From assembly GCF_918797505.1 (NCBI RefSeq), contig NC_092793.1, positions 68,691,660 through 68,755,659 of the forward strand: a DNA stretch of 64,000 nt. The letters run 5' to 3'. Position numbers and translations under genes: made by a program. Positions 26,601 through 41,600 of the stretch are shown piece by piece (position 1 is the stretch's first letter; every line of letters begins with the position of its first letter). Under the pieces are notes generated by a model. It did not search any database and had not been told where the DNA came from. It saw only the letters and a program-made list of their open reading frames with translations. The stretch is from Bemisia tabaci (lineage: Eukaryota; Arthropoda; Insecta; Hemiptera; Aleyrodidae).

Positions 26601-29600
26601 GTTACTTGCAAAAATTGCATACTCTTTCACTATTTTCTTTTTTACATTTTTTTCTTTTTCTAAGCTGATCAGAGTTTAAAATAAGATCCTCGATTATTGA
26701 AAGTGTAAATAATCTGCTGAAGTACTCCTACAGGCTAGACAAAAAAATAAATCTAATCCAATGGTCAATTCATACATGACCTTCAGTCAGGAGAACTGAA
26801 AGTCAAGAATTGGTGTTGAAAATGTGAGAATTGATTATTTCAACTGTAATGTTTCTGACTGATACACTGGTCGCAGAAGAATTTTAAGTCTAGCATATTT
26901 GAAGTCAGTCTTACTCTTTCTCGTTGGCTGTGTGAAATATTGGATTTTTTAAACAGATTCCGTTTTTAATCTTTGCTGTTGAGTTTAAGCTCTCGTTCCA
27001 TCTCTTTTATTTTTCTTTTTTTGATATTGTCTCCTTTTTTTATAACTTGCCAGAGTTGCCTCTCTGGTTTAACTGTACTAATTTCCAAGAATTGCTGAAT
27101 AAACCTCCAAATCTATTATTGTTTTTGCATCAATCACTAGGAAATGTTTTCGTAAGGTTTCTCTCGTAAGTACCAACCGCTACCACAAAATAATTGATTG
27201 GTTTTCTTTGAATCATGTTCTTATCATACACCTCTGAAATTTTTTTTACTATAATGCTCCAACGATTTTGCGAGTAGATCAGTGAGAAATTCTGATTAGT
27301 TTTTTTAAGGTGTTCCTGCGCTTTTTCCTTTTCTTAATCTTCCCTCTTGCGTAAGTCATCAAGGATCTGAAAAGCCAAGTCAATTTTTGAAATGTCTTTC
27401 AAAAATGTATCATAATTTCCTTTCATCTTTCTCCATAGACAAGTTTCCTAAAAATACAGGGCTCTGTGACTGTATATTCAAGTCCCCCTCCATCTCTTTC
27501 ATTTTTGCCTAATTGCAGTCTCTGTTTGGGAAGTGTTCTTTTTTTTTCTAGCATAGCTTCATTATTAAACTTTAAATTGATCGTTCTTTCACTGTTGAAG
27601 CCGAGTTGTCAGTTAGGGAAAGCACGAAAATGTCAGGAAAAAATTGTCAATTCACCTTTATTTGCTTTCTAGAATGTGTTTAACGTTTCAAGCAACAAAC
27701 GTTCCGTGGAAACCACCTCAAGAAACTGTCCTGCACGTTCCATTTATCGGGGACTTTTCCCCAAATTTGTCAGGGAAATCTGGGAATTCAATTTTTTAAA
27801 TGGGCCTGTCGCAAAATTTTGCTTGAGCAAAAATGAAAGTTGTTTCCATAAAAAGTGTCTCAAAAATCACGATGAGCGCATTGGCAAATTCTGAAATGCA
27901 CCCCTAACTTCACATTATGCCTAAGAAATTTGTGTTTTTCTGAGCTTGCCGCTTTGAAAACGATACTACGGTAAAGGTGGACATTTTGTTAGAGGAGTAA
28001 TTCCATTCAACCCCTGCTCAATAGCATGTTTCGCAATATTCATCATGACCGATGCTTCTGCGCGTAAATCGAGGGGAACACCAGGTCAATCAAGGCGGAT
28101 ATCTCTCCACAGTCTTAACGTGAGGAAAATATGAATGTCAAAATGCCGATCGTTATCAGGTGATTAGAATATCTTCCCGTCACGAGTATTTTGGTGGATT
28201 GGCGTTGGCTATGTTGAATATTGAGTAGCATCCTATTGAGTAGGAGTTAGATGGAATGACTCCTCTAGCGAAATGTTCACCTGTGCCGTAGTATCGTTTT
28301 TGAAACGGCAAGCTCAAATAAATGCAAATATCTCTCGCAGATTGTGAAGTTCTGAGTGCATGTCAGGCTTTGCCGATGCGCTCATTGTGATTTTTGAGAC
28401 TTTTTCCAAAAGGGAAAACTCTTTATTTTTGATCTGGCAAAAGTTTGCAACAGGCCCATTCTGTGGCAACCCTGGGTTAAGGTACACCTCGTTTAACCTT
28501 CCCTCTGATCGGGACTTATATTTCAGCTTAAGAGGGCTATTTTGTCTTTCAACATTCTAGTTTATCATTAGAGAAATTGGAACTTACATCCTTGAAACGT
28601 CTGTGCAGTTATAATGTCATTCATTTCTCATGAAGAATATTCATTGAGCTGGTGACTTCTGCTGCAAAAATTTACTTTCAAACTCATAGCTGTTTTCCTC
28701 CTTAGTTTTTTTTTTTCTCTTCGAAAAATTTACATCCTTTTTTGTGTCTTTACCAATGATCAACAGGCAAAAAAAGTAATTATCTGCCTTCATTGCCTAC
28801 ATTCGAATGACAGTCTTAATTTTTTATTAGTATCATCCCTTTTTTCCCCAATTACTGCTAGCGGCAGATATTTTAAAAATATTCCAAAAATATTTATCCT
28901 CAACATTTCCAAAAAATGTTACCATCCTATGTTTGAATGAGTAGATATCCGATTAAATTAACAGAAAGATATACTATCTATCTATCTATCTATCTATTTC
29001 TCTTTTCCCCTATTTTCTTTCCTTTCCTGTTTATTGATTTATATTTTTTACTTAAATTTTCTCCTGATCAACATTGAAAGACCACTTTATTTTTTTCAAC
29101 CTCCATATTCTCATAATTGCATGCATTTTTTCACCGAGTGACTTTGTGTGACAGTTTTTTATCACTCACTAATTGAGTGAAGAATAAAAATTACCCTAGA
29201 AAATTTACTCTGTGAAAACAGATTATTTCACTACTCTATGTCAACGCTTGCTCTTGATCAAGAATCAATTTTTACAATTTTTCAAATGATGTGTGTGTTT
29301 GTGCAAAGCTACACAATAATATTTTTTTTCTTTTTTTTATTCTTTGGTCTAGCATCAGGATATAAATTTATTCCAAGGTAATATTTAGACTGCTTTTATC
29401 ATCTTCATAAACTGACAAGAGGACCAGTTTCAAAGCTCCTATTAAATTTGTCATTATTTTCTGTTTTGTCTATGTTGGGTACCTACTTTGTACTTCTAGC
29501 TGCCAACAAACCTTATTCCCTTCCTCCCATTTCTTTATTTTATCCCCTCTATTAGAAAGTAATCACTAATATAACTATAGAACTATCCTGTAATATCATT

Positions 29601-32600
29601 TGTAATGCATATGAAGAATTCATCTTTTATTGCATTCAATTCAATGCTTTAGCTTCAGTCTCGCTTTTGAGTATCAAGTTATGGATTACTGCCAAGAAAT
29701 TGCTTATGATTGAACTTCATTTTGCAATAAGGAACTACCATTTCTGGCTCACCCACAAAATACTTTATCTGCATAGGGAAACTAATAGCACACATGTTAT
29801 TTTTAAAATGAGCCAGAAGTATTAGTTTCGTATTTGAAAACTTTTTTAAATCATTTTATTTGAAGTTGAAAAAAAAAAATGAAAAAAAGGTGTTAGTAAT
29901 ATTTACTCTACTTTTTAAGTGACTCTGGTAACAGGATGTCATACAGATTCAATTAAAATAATGTAGGCTAAAATTTTAGGCTAATTTTTTCCATCATCTC
30001 CCCACTTTTAAATTTATCGCACAACATTTCACCCAGCACTTAAATTTTTTATTTTTACCTATCCCTCTCCTATTTATATGATTTATTCATTGTGTTAGTC
30101 TCTTTCTCCGTGAGTTTTTTTTATTAGTGAGATATCTCATCTAGGATCTTTTCAGCTTTTTATTTTTATCATTTGTTGCACTTTTATTATTACGGTATCT
30201 ACTTTCAGTTTTCTATCTTGCTAACTCTTCAACAATGAAGGTGAAAAATCTAGAATTTTAATTTACTCTGTGTTTTTTCTTTTTCCGTCTGCCCGCAGAA
30301 GAGTAAAAAGAAGAAACACGAAGAAAGTTCTGATGACAGCTCTGATCCATCTGATGACAGGTAATGCTTTGTTCTAATTCATTTAAAAAGAGCATAGAAA
30401 TGAACCAATTGATGTAACTTCATTAAGATTTTACATTGATATATCCAATTGAAACTCAGAGGAGAAAGTTGTACTTTTAATGTTTTCCTGGAGACTTTAT
30501 TTGAATAAATTAAAAAGTCTGTGTAAAATAATCAGACATATCCTAAGCTCAGAATGCCACAAATACCCTGATTTGTAAGTTTTACTTTAGGATGAGGCTT
30601 TTTACCTGAATTGCTTTGTCTCTTCTGTTTGAGGAGGAAGGTGAATCGAAGAATTTCCCTTGTGCAGTAGCCTTTATTTTAAAGTGGCCCCACATTTTCT
30701 AGTTCTTCTTTGAAATAATATTTACTCCTCATACTTACCTCTTGCCTCTCTCTTTTTTTGGTTCTAGCTCCTCAGAAAAGCGGAAAAGCAATCCCAAACG
30801 CTCTGAAAAAGTTAAAACTTTGCCAAGAAATCGCTCTGAAAGTAGGAGTCCACCCCCAAAGAAGGATTCCCACAAAAGCAGATCTTCACCAGCTTATCAT
30901 TCAAGAAATAGATCGGACTCCTTTGACGATCAGAAGAATAGAAACTCCTCGCGAAAACACAAGGATAATTCCCCTATCTTGAATCATCGAAGGAAAGAGT
31001 CAATATCTCCCCCTCGAAAGAAAAAGTCTGTATCCCCAAGTTATCATAAGAGGAAACGAGGTCCATCTCCACCTCCAAGGAAGAAGTCAGTCTCGCCCTC
31101 AAATCGGAAAAGGAGGAGATCCACTTCACCCTCTAATCGTTATAAAGATGGTTCTCTTACATCAGGGCGTCGCAGAGAACGGAAGTCCATCTCACCGAGT
31201 CCTTTTAACAAGTATAAAAGATCACCCTCACCTTACAGTCATAAAAATAGGCGATCAGTGACTCCTAAAGATGAAAGAAGCTCTAAGAATCCTCGAAAAA
31301 AGAGGTCTAGATCATCCCGATCAGCCTCTGAGTCGAAAGAGAAACTCTTCAGATCGTCTAAACGGAAAATCTCTCCAAGCCCTCCGAAGAGCAAATATCG
31401 TAAAAATGTATCGAAGTCAAGAAGTAAGTCTGTTTCTCCACCTTCCAAGAGAAATAGGTCTTCTTACTATGGTTCGGAAGCTAGAAATGTAGATAGTTAT
31501 GATCATAAAAAAACTAATGGCAGTAAACATAAGTCTCAACAAGAGAACAGGAACAGTAGCCATAAAAAAATGTATTCAAGGCACTCTCGAAGTTTATCTC
31601 GGAGCAAATCACCAGTTGTCAAGCGCAGTCCAAGTGAATCTCCGCGAAGAAGTAGGCAGAAATACCACGATTTATCGAAGCATCGAAATGGCAGCAAGAA
31701 AAAAAATAGTAGGTCGCCAAGCAAAGACTCTAAGCGTAAATCTAGGAAAAGTAATTTGAGTGGCCATCGTTCCAGGTCTAGCTCATCGTCTCGTTTAAGT
31801 TATTCACCGTTGGATAAAAATCCTGAAAGGTATCGGGATATCCTCAAACCAAAGATCTCCAAACCTCAGCCTGTTGTTCGCCTCAGGTCATTTTCCAGTG
31901 AAAATGAAGGTGTCGATAGTTTAAAAAAGAAGAGTTCTGCTGATGAAGAAAATAAACGCAGTGCCTTGGACTTTCTCCAATCAGCACTGTCAGCCAAAGT
32001 GAAAGAATCTGTTGAGAAAAAACTTTCTAGCCATAAAAATAATGTTGAAAAGCCGATGATTAACTTGTCAGCCAGTAAACAAAATGATTCAAAGTCACCC
32101 ATTGAACCTGTAAGAAAATCGTCAGTCTGTGTTAATAGCCCCAGCAGAATAAACTTTGCTCTTCAGTCATCCAGTCGCAAGTTACCATCACCATCAGTAG
32201 AGGACAAGAAAGGCGTGTCCTCAAAATTTATTATTAATTTAGACGGGTCACCTAAGGTCAGGAAAACTCCTGACAATGTAATTAATTCTCCACCATTAAA
32301 GAAAGGTGAAAGTGTTTCCGTCAAGAAAGAAAAAGATTCGACTGAGAGTACATTATTACTTTCCCAACTAAAGGCTTTAAAATCTGACATTAAAAGTCTC
32401 ATTCAAAACTCCCCTGTTTCTTCTGTGAAATTATCATCTCCAGGGAAAAAACAGAAGCTATCTGGAGAAAAAGACTCAGCTTCGCCGCATCTTTGCCGTA
32501 AATCCCGAAAAAAGGACAGCAACCGATCAGGATCTTCTAGCAATGATGATGACTCTCCCATTCGCGACTCATCTAGTAGCGACTCATCAGATTCAAGTCA

Positions 32601-35600
32601 AGATTCAGACTCCAGTGATAGGTAATTAAAAGTCGAAAAATGAATGTTTGATTATTTTCAAGGTAAAATGGGTATAAAGTTTTGCCGGTCATTCTTTCAA
32701 TTATTCTTTCCATTGGATCAAGATCAATTAACTTTATTGCCTGATTTTCGAATTTTAATCAATTAATCCACAAGTCATCGGGAAGAAACTAATTTGCTAA
32801 CATCTGACCATAGTGGGTGATTGAAATAGATATGGGTTTGCTGCATTTAAGATAAATTGGAGAAAGAATAGACTCCTCTTAGTAAAACCGCCTTTATATA
32901 AAAATGAGCTTGTCCAAAAGGTTTTTGTATGTAAATAGTTCTAAGGTATTTTGATATTTTATGAGGTCCAAGTTTCAACTGAAAATTATTCATTTATGTT
33001 TTCATCAATGAGATGCAATCAAAACACCTAATGAAGAATATAAAACGTATAAAAGATCTAAATTAAATCAATCAAAGATGAGAGTGGAGAAGAGTGAAGG
33101 TAAAGTTAGCTTTAATTGAAGTGTATCTCAATTGTTCAATGATTCTGTAATAGGAAAAAAAAAATTGAATCAGAAAAATGAAAAGATTTAAACGCTTCAA
33201 AATGAAACACTGATGGATCCTGCAAGTCCTCAATCTATACTTCAAGGCTAAATTCTTACATTTTTGCATCGTAGCTTGAATTTTTTCAGTTTTGTTTATT
33301 TGGTTGTGTGATTAGCAGTCTAACCAATGAAAGAGAAAAAGGAAACGTATGTTAGCAATAACTGCTGTATTAGCTGCCCTGTTGGAAGGAAAATTAGCCT
33401 CCTCAACCAATTTTTGTTTTACTTGCAGATCGTCATCAAGGTCTGGCTCAGCAAAGAGGAAATCATCCTCAAGATCTGTATCAAGAGATAGCAAGCGCAA
33501 GGGTTCTCCCTCTCGAAGCAGGAGTCGAAGTGGCTCCTCGAGGTCTGAGTCAAGCTCGCCATCGGAGCGAGCAGGATCTGTTCACTCTGTCGGCCACCGA
33601 GCCTCTAGGTAAAACTTGCTGTCTAATTTAAAGGTTTGCCTCATCATTAAGAAGAGACATTCAGAATGAATGATCGGAATGTGATTGGTGATAACTGGAT
33701 ATGAAGTCTTATTGGCTAGAGCAGCACCTAGTCTTTTGATAGAAAACTAACATCAATAATCAAACTGATTGATGGGCAAGCAACTGATGATGGATGTATC
33801 ATTGCAGTGTAGCAAAACCTGAAGAATGTTGATTATTAATATGAAGCTGGATTATTCCAGCTATCCATACTACCCTCTTTTCCTTCGTATGAGAATTTCA
33901 GGATGGCTTCTAGAGATGTTATTTCTAGGGGTAGGGGTTGCTTTGTAGTTTTATGAGGTACATAGCATCTTGCCGAAATACAGCATTTAACAATACATGG
34001 TACCAAATCACATGGCACTTCGGAGTTAGTGTACTTCAAATCAAGACTATTCGGCCACTTGTTGTCCTTCAATAAGAGAAGAACCGGTGGTGTTCTTCTC
34101 TTTTAACTTCTCTTTCTAACATTTAACAGTAATACGTGAAGTTATGAAGCCTGGAACGTTGTCATTTTGATTGGTTAATATCTTTTAAGCCATAATAATT
34201 GAAGGAGGTCTCCTTGTGAAGTTCTGAGTGTTTGCTGAGTGTCATGTAGCCATATAGTTGTCCATGAGTGTCTGCAAATGCCAATGCACTGATGGAATGC
34301 CAAGCAAATAGGGTTCTTGTGCAATTTGTTCAAGCATCTTAATTATCGCTGATATTCATTTTATTGTGGTTTTAAAGTTCCTTTTTTCGAAGAATTTTAT
34401 TCCAGAATTAAATATCAGATATCCTAAACATCGTCAGTTAGTACGTTATGTAGAAGAGCTCTCTCCAATCGTAAGGATACTTTCAGTGAATGATGCAAGA
34501 TTAAGATTCTTGAATAGTGATAATTTATGGCGCAATAATTTTTGTGATAGCATTTTTTTTTATCATTTTCAGATCTTCCTCTAGGTCAGTTTCTCCAAAA
34601 CGCCGATCAGGTTCTAGATCTGTTTCACGTCACAGTAAAGGAAGTGCTTCCAGATCACCGAGTAGGAGCCATAGCTCATCCAGATCTCGCTCCAGGTCTC
34701 CTTCAATACCCCGACGTAAAGGTTCTCCGAGCTTTTTAGATAGGCGACGCATCACAAGGTAAATTTCCAGCGTTTTTATAACTTTTCTCTACTTGTTCTG
34801 TTGGATAGTTGTCATTTTATTTTTCCAGTATTAGTTCAGATATTTTAGATTTTTTGCACTATGTGTGTTAGTGTTTGTGTATCTAGTGGTTGTCAGAAAG
34901 CCTGTTGCTATATCATATAATTTGCAGCAATATCCCTGATACAAAGCACTTAGATCCTGCTGTGATGAAAAACTCTGAGATCTATGGAAATTAAGCGCAG
35001 TGTTGTTGAAACACATATCAATGCCCCAACTTCAAAACTTCTTGGTTCAGTCACAAAATTTCAAAATATCTGTGTATACAGTATTTTCTATGAGAAGAAT
35101 ATATCAACATTACAACTTGGAATTCCTTGGATGATCATGAAATGGCCAAGATTCTTACAAACCAACTTGGATTTCCACGTTTGGAAAGGGAAATTTTATA
35201 ATTTTTTAACAGTAATACGTGAAGTTATGAAGCGTGGAACGTTGTCATTTTGATTGGTTAATATCTTTTAAGCCATAATAATTGAAGGAGGTCTCCATGT
35301 GAAGTTCTGAGTGTTTGCCGAGTGTCATGTAGCCATATAGTTGTCCATGAGTGTCTGCAAATGCCAATGCACTGATGGAATGCCAAGCAAATAGGGTTCT
35401 TGTGCAATTTGTTCAAGCATCTTAATTATCGCTGATATTCATTTTATTGTGGTTTTGAAGTTCCTTTTTTCGAAAATCCTGTGCAGTGGTCATTTCAAAT
35501 AGGTGCATGTTCATCATTAGGTAACATGGAATCGCAAAAAGTCTGAAAAAAAAGAAAAGAAAAAGTCTTTCAAAATACATAAAAAATACACATTAAAAGG

Positions 35601-38600
35601 CAACACCCAAAGCAAATCAGACATTGACAGAATCAATGTCGTTTCAATCTGATCTGGTTTCTGAGTGTTCTTTCTATGTAAATCACTTTCCTTTGAATTT
35701 TTGGTGTGCAAATTTTTTATGATTTCTTGTCACTGGTAGATGAGCTGTTACCTGCCTGAAATCGTCATAGCACAACATTTTCAAAGAACTCAAAATTCGA
35801 GACTAGAGTGAAACAAGTATCAGCTGTGAGTAATAAAACAACCAATAATAAACTTAGGGGGAACAATTTTAGAAATGTTTCACTCTCATTATTGTGCCTT
35901 TTAAAATAGCTGGCTTCCTCCTAGTCTCAGCCAAAATGCACAAGCTGAACACAGTATTCCAAAGAGATTACAAAAGAGTGGCAACAAACTTTCCGTTCCA
36001 TCAAAGCAGACAACTCCACTACCCATTGGACATTTCTTCAAGTTTAAACTTAAAATTGGCTCCTCAAACTGTGTCAAATTTCTTGTAAGTTCGTGGAGGG
36101 GAGGGTATCACAAAATAGGGAAGTAAAATTCTTTCAAGCTTCGCACTGTTGCTGTATACATACATGTTTGATTGTTGTGCTCATTTCATATTTTTGAGTG
36201 AGGAGTCTTATTTGGTCCTGAAAATGGACCCATCCAGTTTCTGTCTAAAATCTGATGAGTTAATTGAAACACGGTGTTCAATTTGTCAGCAAGGCATTTC
36301 CAGCTGAGTTTGGAGTTAAAGCAGTTATGTTTTGTTTGCAAGTTGTGTAGTAATTTAATTGGCTCGTACAATAGCTGAATTCAAAAATTAGAATTACATT
36401 TATTATTGTCTAAGTTCTTTTCTTTTTGGCTTAAAATAGTTTGCATTGAATCCTGCATCATCAAGATGGATATAAATTTTCTTTTCAGTATGATCCAGAA
36501 AGATTTATTTCCATGATTTCCTAGAAAAATGTGTTTACTTTTGGATTTTATAAAAAGAAAAAATGGTTAACCGCCTTGTGTGACGATTAAATCGTCCACT
36601 GAACAATGTGGAATAGGTCCTTGCATAGGATCATTCAGTCAGTAGTTACATTATCGATTCATTTTTTTCTGTTTTTCCTCTATTAATTTTCATAACCTGT
36701 TTTCTATTTTTTTATCTTTTTCTCTCTGTCCTTTTTTTAGTTATTATTTTATTTCCTCTGATTTCTTTTCAGTCCTAAATCCAAAAAGTATTCAAGTGAT
36801 TCTAGTTCAACATCAGACTCTTCAAGCTCATCCTCATCATCCTCATCATCGTCCTCCGATTCTGACTCTGATTCAACATAAATTAATAATTAACGAATTA
36901 AAGTTATAGCTCTTTCTAGTGCATCATACGCCTTTCAAACACAAATTATAAAAACATTCTCCAACAGACGGGAAGCTGTTGTTGGAGGCTGAAAAGTTTC
37001 TACGTAGAAGACTCAATCTGTTTGTCCTTGCTTGTTTTCTGCGTGGTCTCTTAGATGTATACTCGGTGTGCTTTAATATTGACTTAGGGTAAAATCCGTG
37101 GCGCCCAAAAATCTTGAAGGAGCTAAAAATCAGGATACTAAGTCAACGAAACTAATAGACTTTTTTTATTTTTCCTATCTAGAAAGACATTAATTTTTTT
37201 ACCTCTTCATAAAGTTGGGACGTTTTAATTTATTTTAGGTACAGCTTCATTTTTGGATTATAAATCCTCTCCTAGCCTGCAAGATAATATCTGCAAATAT
37301 TTATTTTATGAAATATTTTAGCCGCACCGGTTAGTATGTTCAGTGCCTCTAAATTTGATGTCAGTGTAAAAGTGGAAAAAGATACTCATCAAAGTAGGAC
37401 TGAAGACTAGAATTTCGGCAAAACTTTCAATTTAGTCCATTGCAAGTAAGTTCTAATGAATTTTTAGTCAAGTCTTACATCTTTAAATAAAGAGTTGAGC
37501 ATTCGGTTAAATGCTGCACTTGAGGAAGAGTTGAACACTGTGTATGGCTCATGTATATAGAAATGAAAGATAAATTATTTTCTTGCCTGCAGATAAATAC
37601 CTCACTGATGATGTATCATCATCATTCGGGTCTTAACAAAATTAAAAAGTATACAATTTACTTGAAGTTTAACTTTACATTTAAAGAAAAATTTGTTAGA
37701 ACTTGAATGAAAAAAAAGGATTTGTTTAGTTTTCACCCAAGTTTTAAATCCTTTCATTTGTTTTCACTTTGTTCTGAATCAGATAGAATTCTACGTTTCT
37801 TTCCCATCTCTCTATACTAGTTGTATTTGATTTTTAATTTTATTGCTTATCCGTGTGTTAAGTTGATGTATTATTCACATGGACTTTTTGCATGTCTGTG
37901 TTTAAATTCACAGAACAGTTGGATAGCTTTAAGAACTGATATGTTGAGCTAAGCAAACCCTCGGATTGTTTCAATCCATTGTAATTGGTCAGAAATAAGT
38001 ATTTCTCCATGGTGTAGCACTTTTCACTATGTACAAAAATTCGTCAGTGGCTTTCATTTTTTTAAAATTCATTTTCTGAAAGTACAAAGTGAACAAAGCT
38101 TTCAAGAATTTTTTTGAACCCTAAATGTATAAAAAAGACCTGTTTGAATCGAGATGATTGGCGGGCTCTGATGACGCAGCCAGGTATGCAAAACTGTGTC
38201 AGCTTTAGGTATTGCTTTGTCAACTCGACCGTTACCTTATGATTGGTCGGACTTTGATTATCTTTTTCTTCCCTTTGAATTGATTCGTAGAACTTTTTGG
38301 TTTGTTCATAAAACCGAATGTACAAAAAACTATGCTGCAACCCTGCAAAAATTTCTTGCCACTGCCCCATTTTTGTCCAATAGATTGGCTCAATTCAATT
38401 TCGTGTGATTTACAATAGTAACTAGTCAAAACTTTGTTAGGTATACTAACGATCTTCATCAAACAGGACAAAGACGTATTTTTCCCAAAAAATGTTTCGC
38501 GTTTCAGGTAAACTACTGCAATCCTCTTTTATGATATGTAATAATCAAGGTACGGAAAGCATAACTTAGAGGTGTTCTATCCTCTTTTTAGATTCAGGTT

Positions 38601-41600
38601 AGCTCCAAATTTTCTAGCCAAAAGTCCATTTCTTATAATTTCTTTTCTTTTTTCCCCATGGAAAAATGTGTAACTCTTTTCAACAAAATTTTTTGCAATA
38701 GCAGTTTTTTTGTGCATTGAGAATTAGTTGTATAAAGTCTTCGGCCTCCTCTTCTGTAAAGCTTGAACCAGATGAGTGGCAAGTCCCTCCAAAGTTCATT
38801 TTCTCCCATGCTTTTACCGAACTGTTGAAGACCTCATCAATAAATCACTGTGACTTAACTGACTGTAGTATAGCGGCTTTTAAAGATGTATTTCTCTGGT
38901 ATACACCCCGATTCTGCCAGAAAGGGTTCCATTTTGTGGCAACTATCTGGGGAAATCTCAGGAACTTGAAAATCAGACAAATTTTGGTCTATTGGGTGAG
39001 AAAATCAGTACGTGAAGAGGATACTTGAGACTGCTGGACCAAAAACTGTGCATTTATCATTCCCTCAACACCTTAATAAATGATGACAACCAATGAATAG
39101 TTTTGGACAAAATATCAAGATAAAATCTTACTTTATTTCAATGAAATGGTCTGCAAATTGTCCTATGTCATCACGATTTTTCTGAAAAGAAAAATAAAAG
39201 AATAAAGTTTAGTCTCAAGTAAGTATCTCTGATTAATGTGCAAACGCTTTCAGGGGTTCATCGCTGTTTCTTTTGTAGGCAGGAGTATACGAAGTAATTT
39301 TTGAACTTCTCATTCTTACCAACTGCACACATTTCCTCATCCTACATTGTTGCAGGATACACTCTTACTTGCCACCCAGGAAATGACTACTAAAAGTCAA
39401 TTGTAATTTCCTCCAAAATTTTGTCTTGTTAGGAATTGCTGGGGCAGCAAAACTGCTGAAAAGGAGCAAAATTAGGTAGGGGAAAAAAATAGATCATAAA
39501 ACTGGAACACTCTTTTTAACTTATTGAATGAAACTCGATGTAAAATTCACTTTTGAGACTGCATTTTGCTGATAGGTAGAAATACTGTAAGTTGTTAAGG
39601 GTATAATTAAGACTTTGTAGGATGGATAACAACATACCTGGACAGAAAGATGATTCTACTTCACGAACAAACCGTCTCATTCTGAGGGTGCAACTTGAAT
39701 AAGGGCAAACAATTAACTGAATTTTGCCTTTTTCACTGTACAGTATCACTTCATTGTTTATTTCATTGTCCCTCTATCTTATTAGTTTTATTCCTCTCAA
39801 TTGTTAAATAGTTTTATGATTTTAATTTTTCATGAATTAAAATTGAATTAAAATATTTGCTCCTTTTTATAATTTCTTTAATTCTTCCTTCTCAATTAAT
39901 CTCACATCAAGCGTTAAAATCGGAAGTCATCCAGTTTATTAGAGATCCAGCTAGAAACAAACGTTTCTTTCAATTTTTGCCATCTTGATCTTTTTTACTC
40001 ACCTTTCGTAGGCATTTTGGGTTTTTTCTCTTTTTTTTATCATTACTTTTCTATTTTATGTAACGCACTCTAAAAGGCAGTCAATAGTTCTTTTCAGTAT
40101 TGTAACTAACAAGGAACACGGCTGTTTGAATGTTGTATATCTTTACATTGTCGTGTAAAATTAATTCAAGCTAGGCTTATCAGGGTAGTGCAGCTTTCAT
40201 TTCAAAATCTATACTTAGTCCATCTTTCTCATGCTTTTTTCTTTTTCAAGTTTTGACTTCTAGAAGGATTTCTTTTCTTTTTTCTTGAAGTTGTGCCAAA
40301 ATGAAGAGGATCATATCTAACTGATTTTAAGATATCAATATTTTTATTTTATACTAATGCAAAATTCTAATAGGATAGAGACTCTTGTAATCTAGAAGAA
40401 GAAGCATGTAAAGATTCTCACAAATGATAAATTGAACAAAAAATCAATTTGGCAGACTGATACTGAAAAGTTTTTTGAAGGTTGGAAAAAATGGGATGTA
40501 CGGTCTCCTTGGACAAATTATTGCTCACTAATTAGAGGGATAGAAGAATAGAGTGTTACGAAGCTTAAGCATTCAGCTGTAAATCAATAGCTCAGTAGCA
40601 CTGACAAATCATTGTATGTCTTCCTCTACAAAGCTCTGTCCAATTTTTGTTCCAACATCATGTTTGCTCATAATGTCCAAGGACAATTTGTGACTGTTGT
40701 TGGCTCCTAATGTTTACTTCTCCAGGTTTATTTGTGATTAAAATTTACCCCCAATGTGGTAGGCAAATACTCAACTCGGAAAAAGTTGAGATGAAATGCA
40801 CACCTTGCTGAAGGCAGGCAAAACCGTTTTTTTTTTTCGGATTCTTTTGGAGCACCTCCGTAGTATTCGTGAGTAATATATTTTTCATAGTCCCTCCATA
40901 AAGGTAAGTTGAAGTATTTCAAATCATTTTTCATGCTTGCATGCTGCTTGTAATTGTAGTAGTTGTATTGTTGTTCAGCAGTTAACTTATTTTTGATCCT
41001 TTAACCAAAGTGATGTGTTTTTCAGAAAGTTCACTTTGTTATCTTACAGGGAATTTCTGGCTAATATCCTTCTCTCTTCATTCATATATTTCATATATGT
41101 AGGTGATTTAATCCTTCTATAACAAAAATTTCCAAAAATCCAACCATAAAAATATATTTTAACAGATTTTCTATTAATTAATTAACATAATAATGTAGCT
41201 AATGAAGACTATTTTTCTTAAAAGTACCTATTCGTAAAGTTGGATAGAACTATGCTTTCACTCATATTTTAGCATAATTTCATGGTCCTGCAATATCACT
41301 CTGACAAAAGGCTTTTAGGAATTGTTAGATCCTTCAACATGACTCTGACCAGTTTTACAAAAAATGATCCTTTTTGTTTGAATAAATTAACTCAGTTCTT
41401 TATTTTGAATTATTAGTCTGCATGTTTCTTACTAATCAGTAAGGTTTCTTAGTAATATGTAAGGTACCTACTATCATCTTATTTTCTTAAGATAAAAATA
41501 ATTTTGATTAACATTTGTTCTTAACCATTTATCGTTAAGTAATAATAATTTTAATGGAAATAATTCCAACCATCCTTATGACAGACACCCACAACCAATC

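Larger units (their letters stand above)
23717..30298. other. Srrm234 intron 5
   Basis: A 6.6 kb intron with the elements at 24187-24445, 27771-28474 and 29718-29828 and a (CTAT)n microsatellite at 28974-28996. No exon that keeps the phase-0 junction was recognised. Confidence 0.6.

Noticed and set aside
28974..28996. CRISPR-like short repeats
   Set aside because: A simple (CTAT)n microsatellite with no spacers; the window is eukaryotic.
30758..32402. Several ORFs of 60-90 codons on both strands inside the RS-rich exon
   Set aside because: They are alternate-frame readings of the repetitive Ser/Arg/Lys codons; the 1.85 kb frame is the real one.
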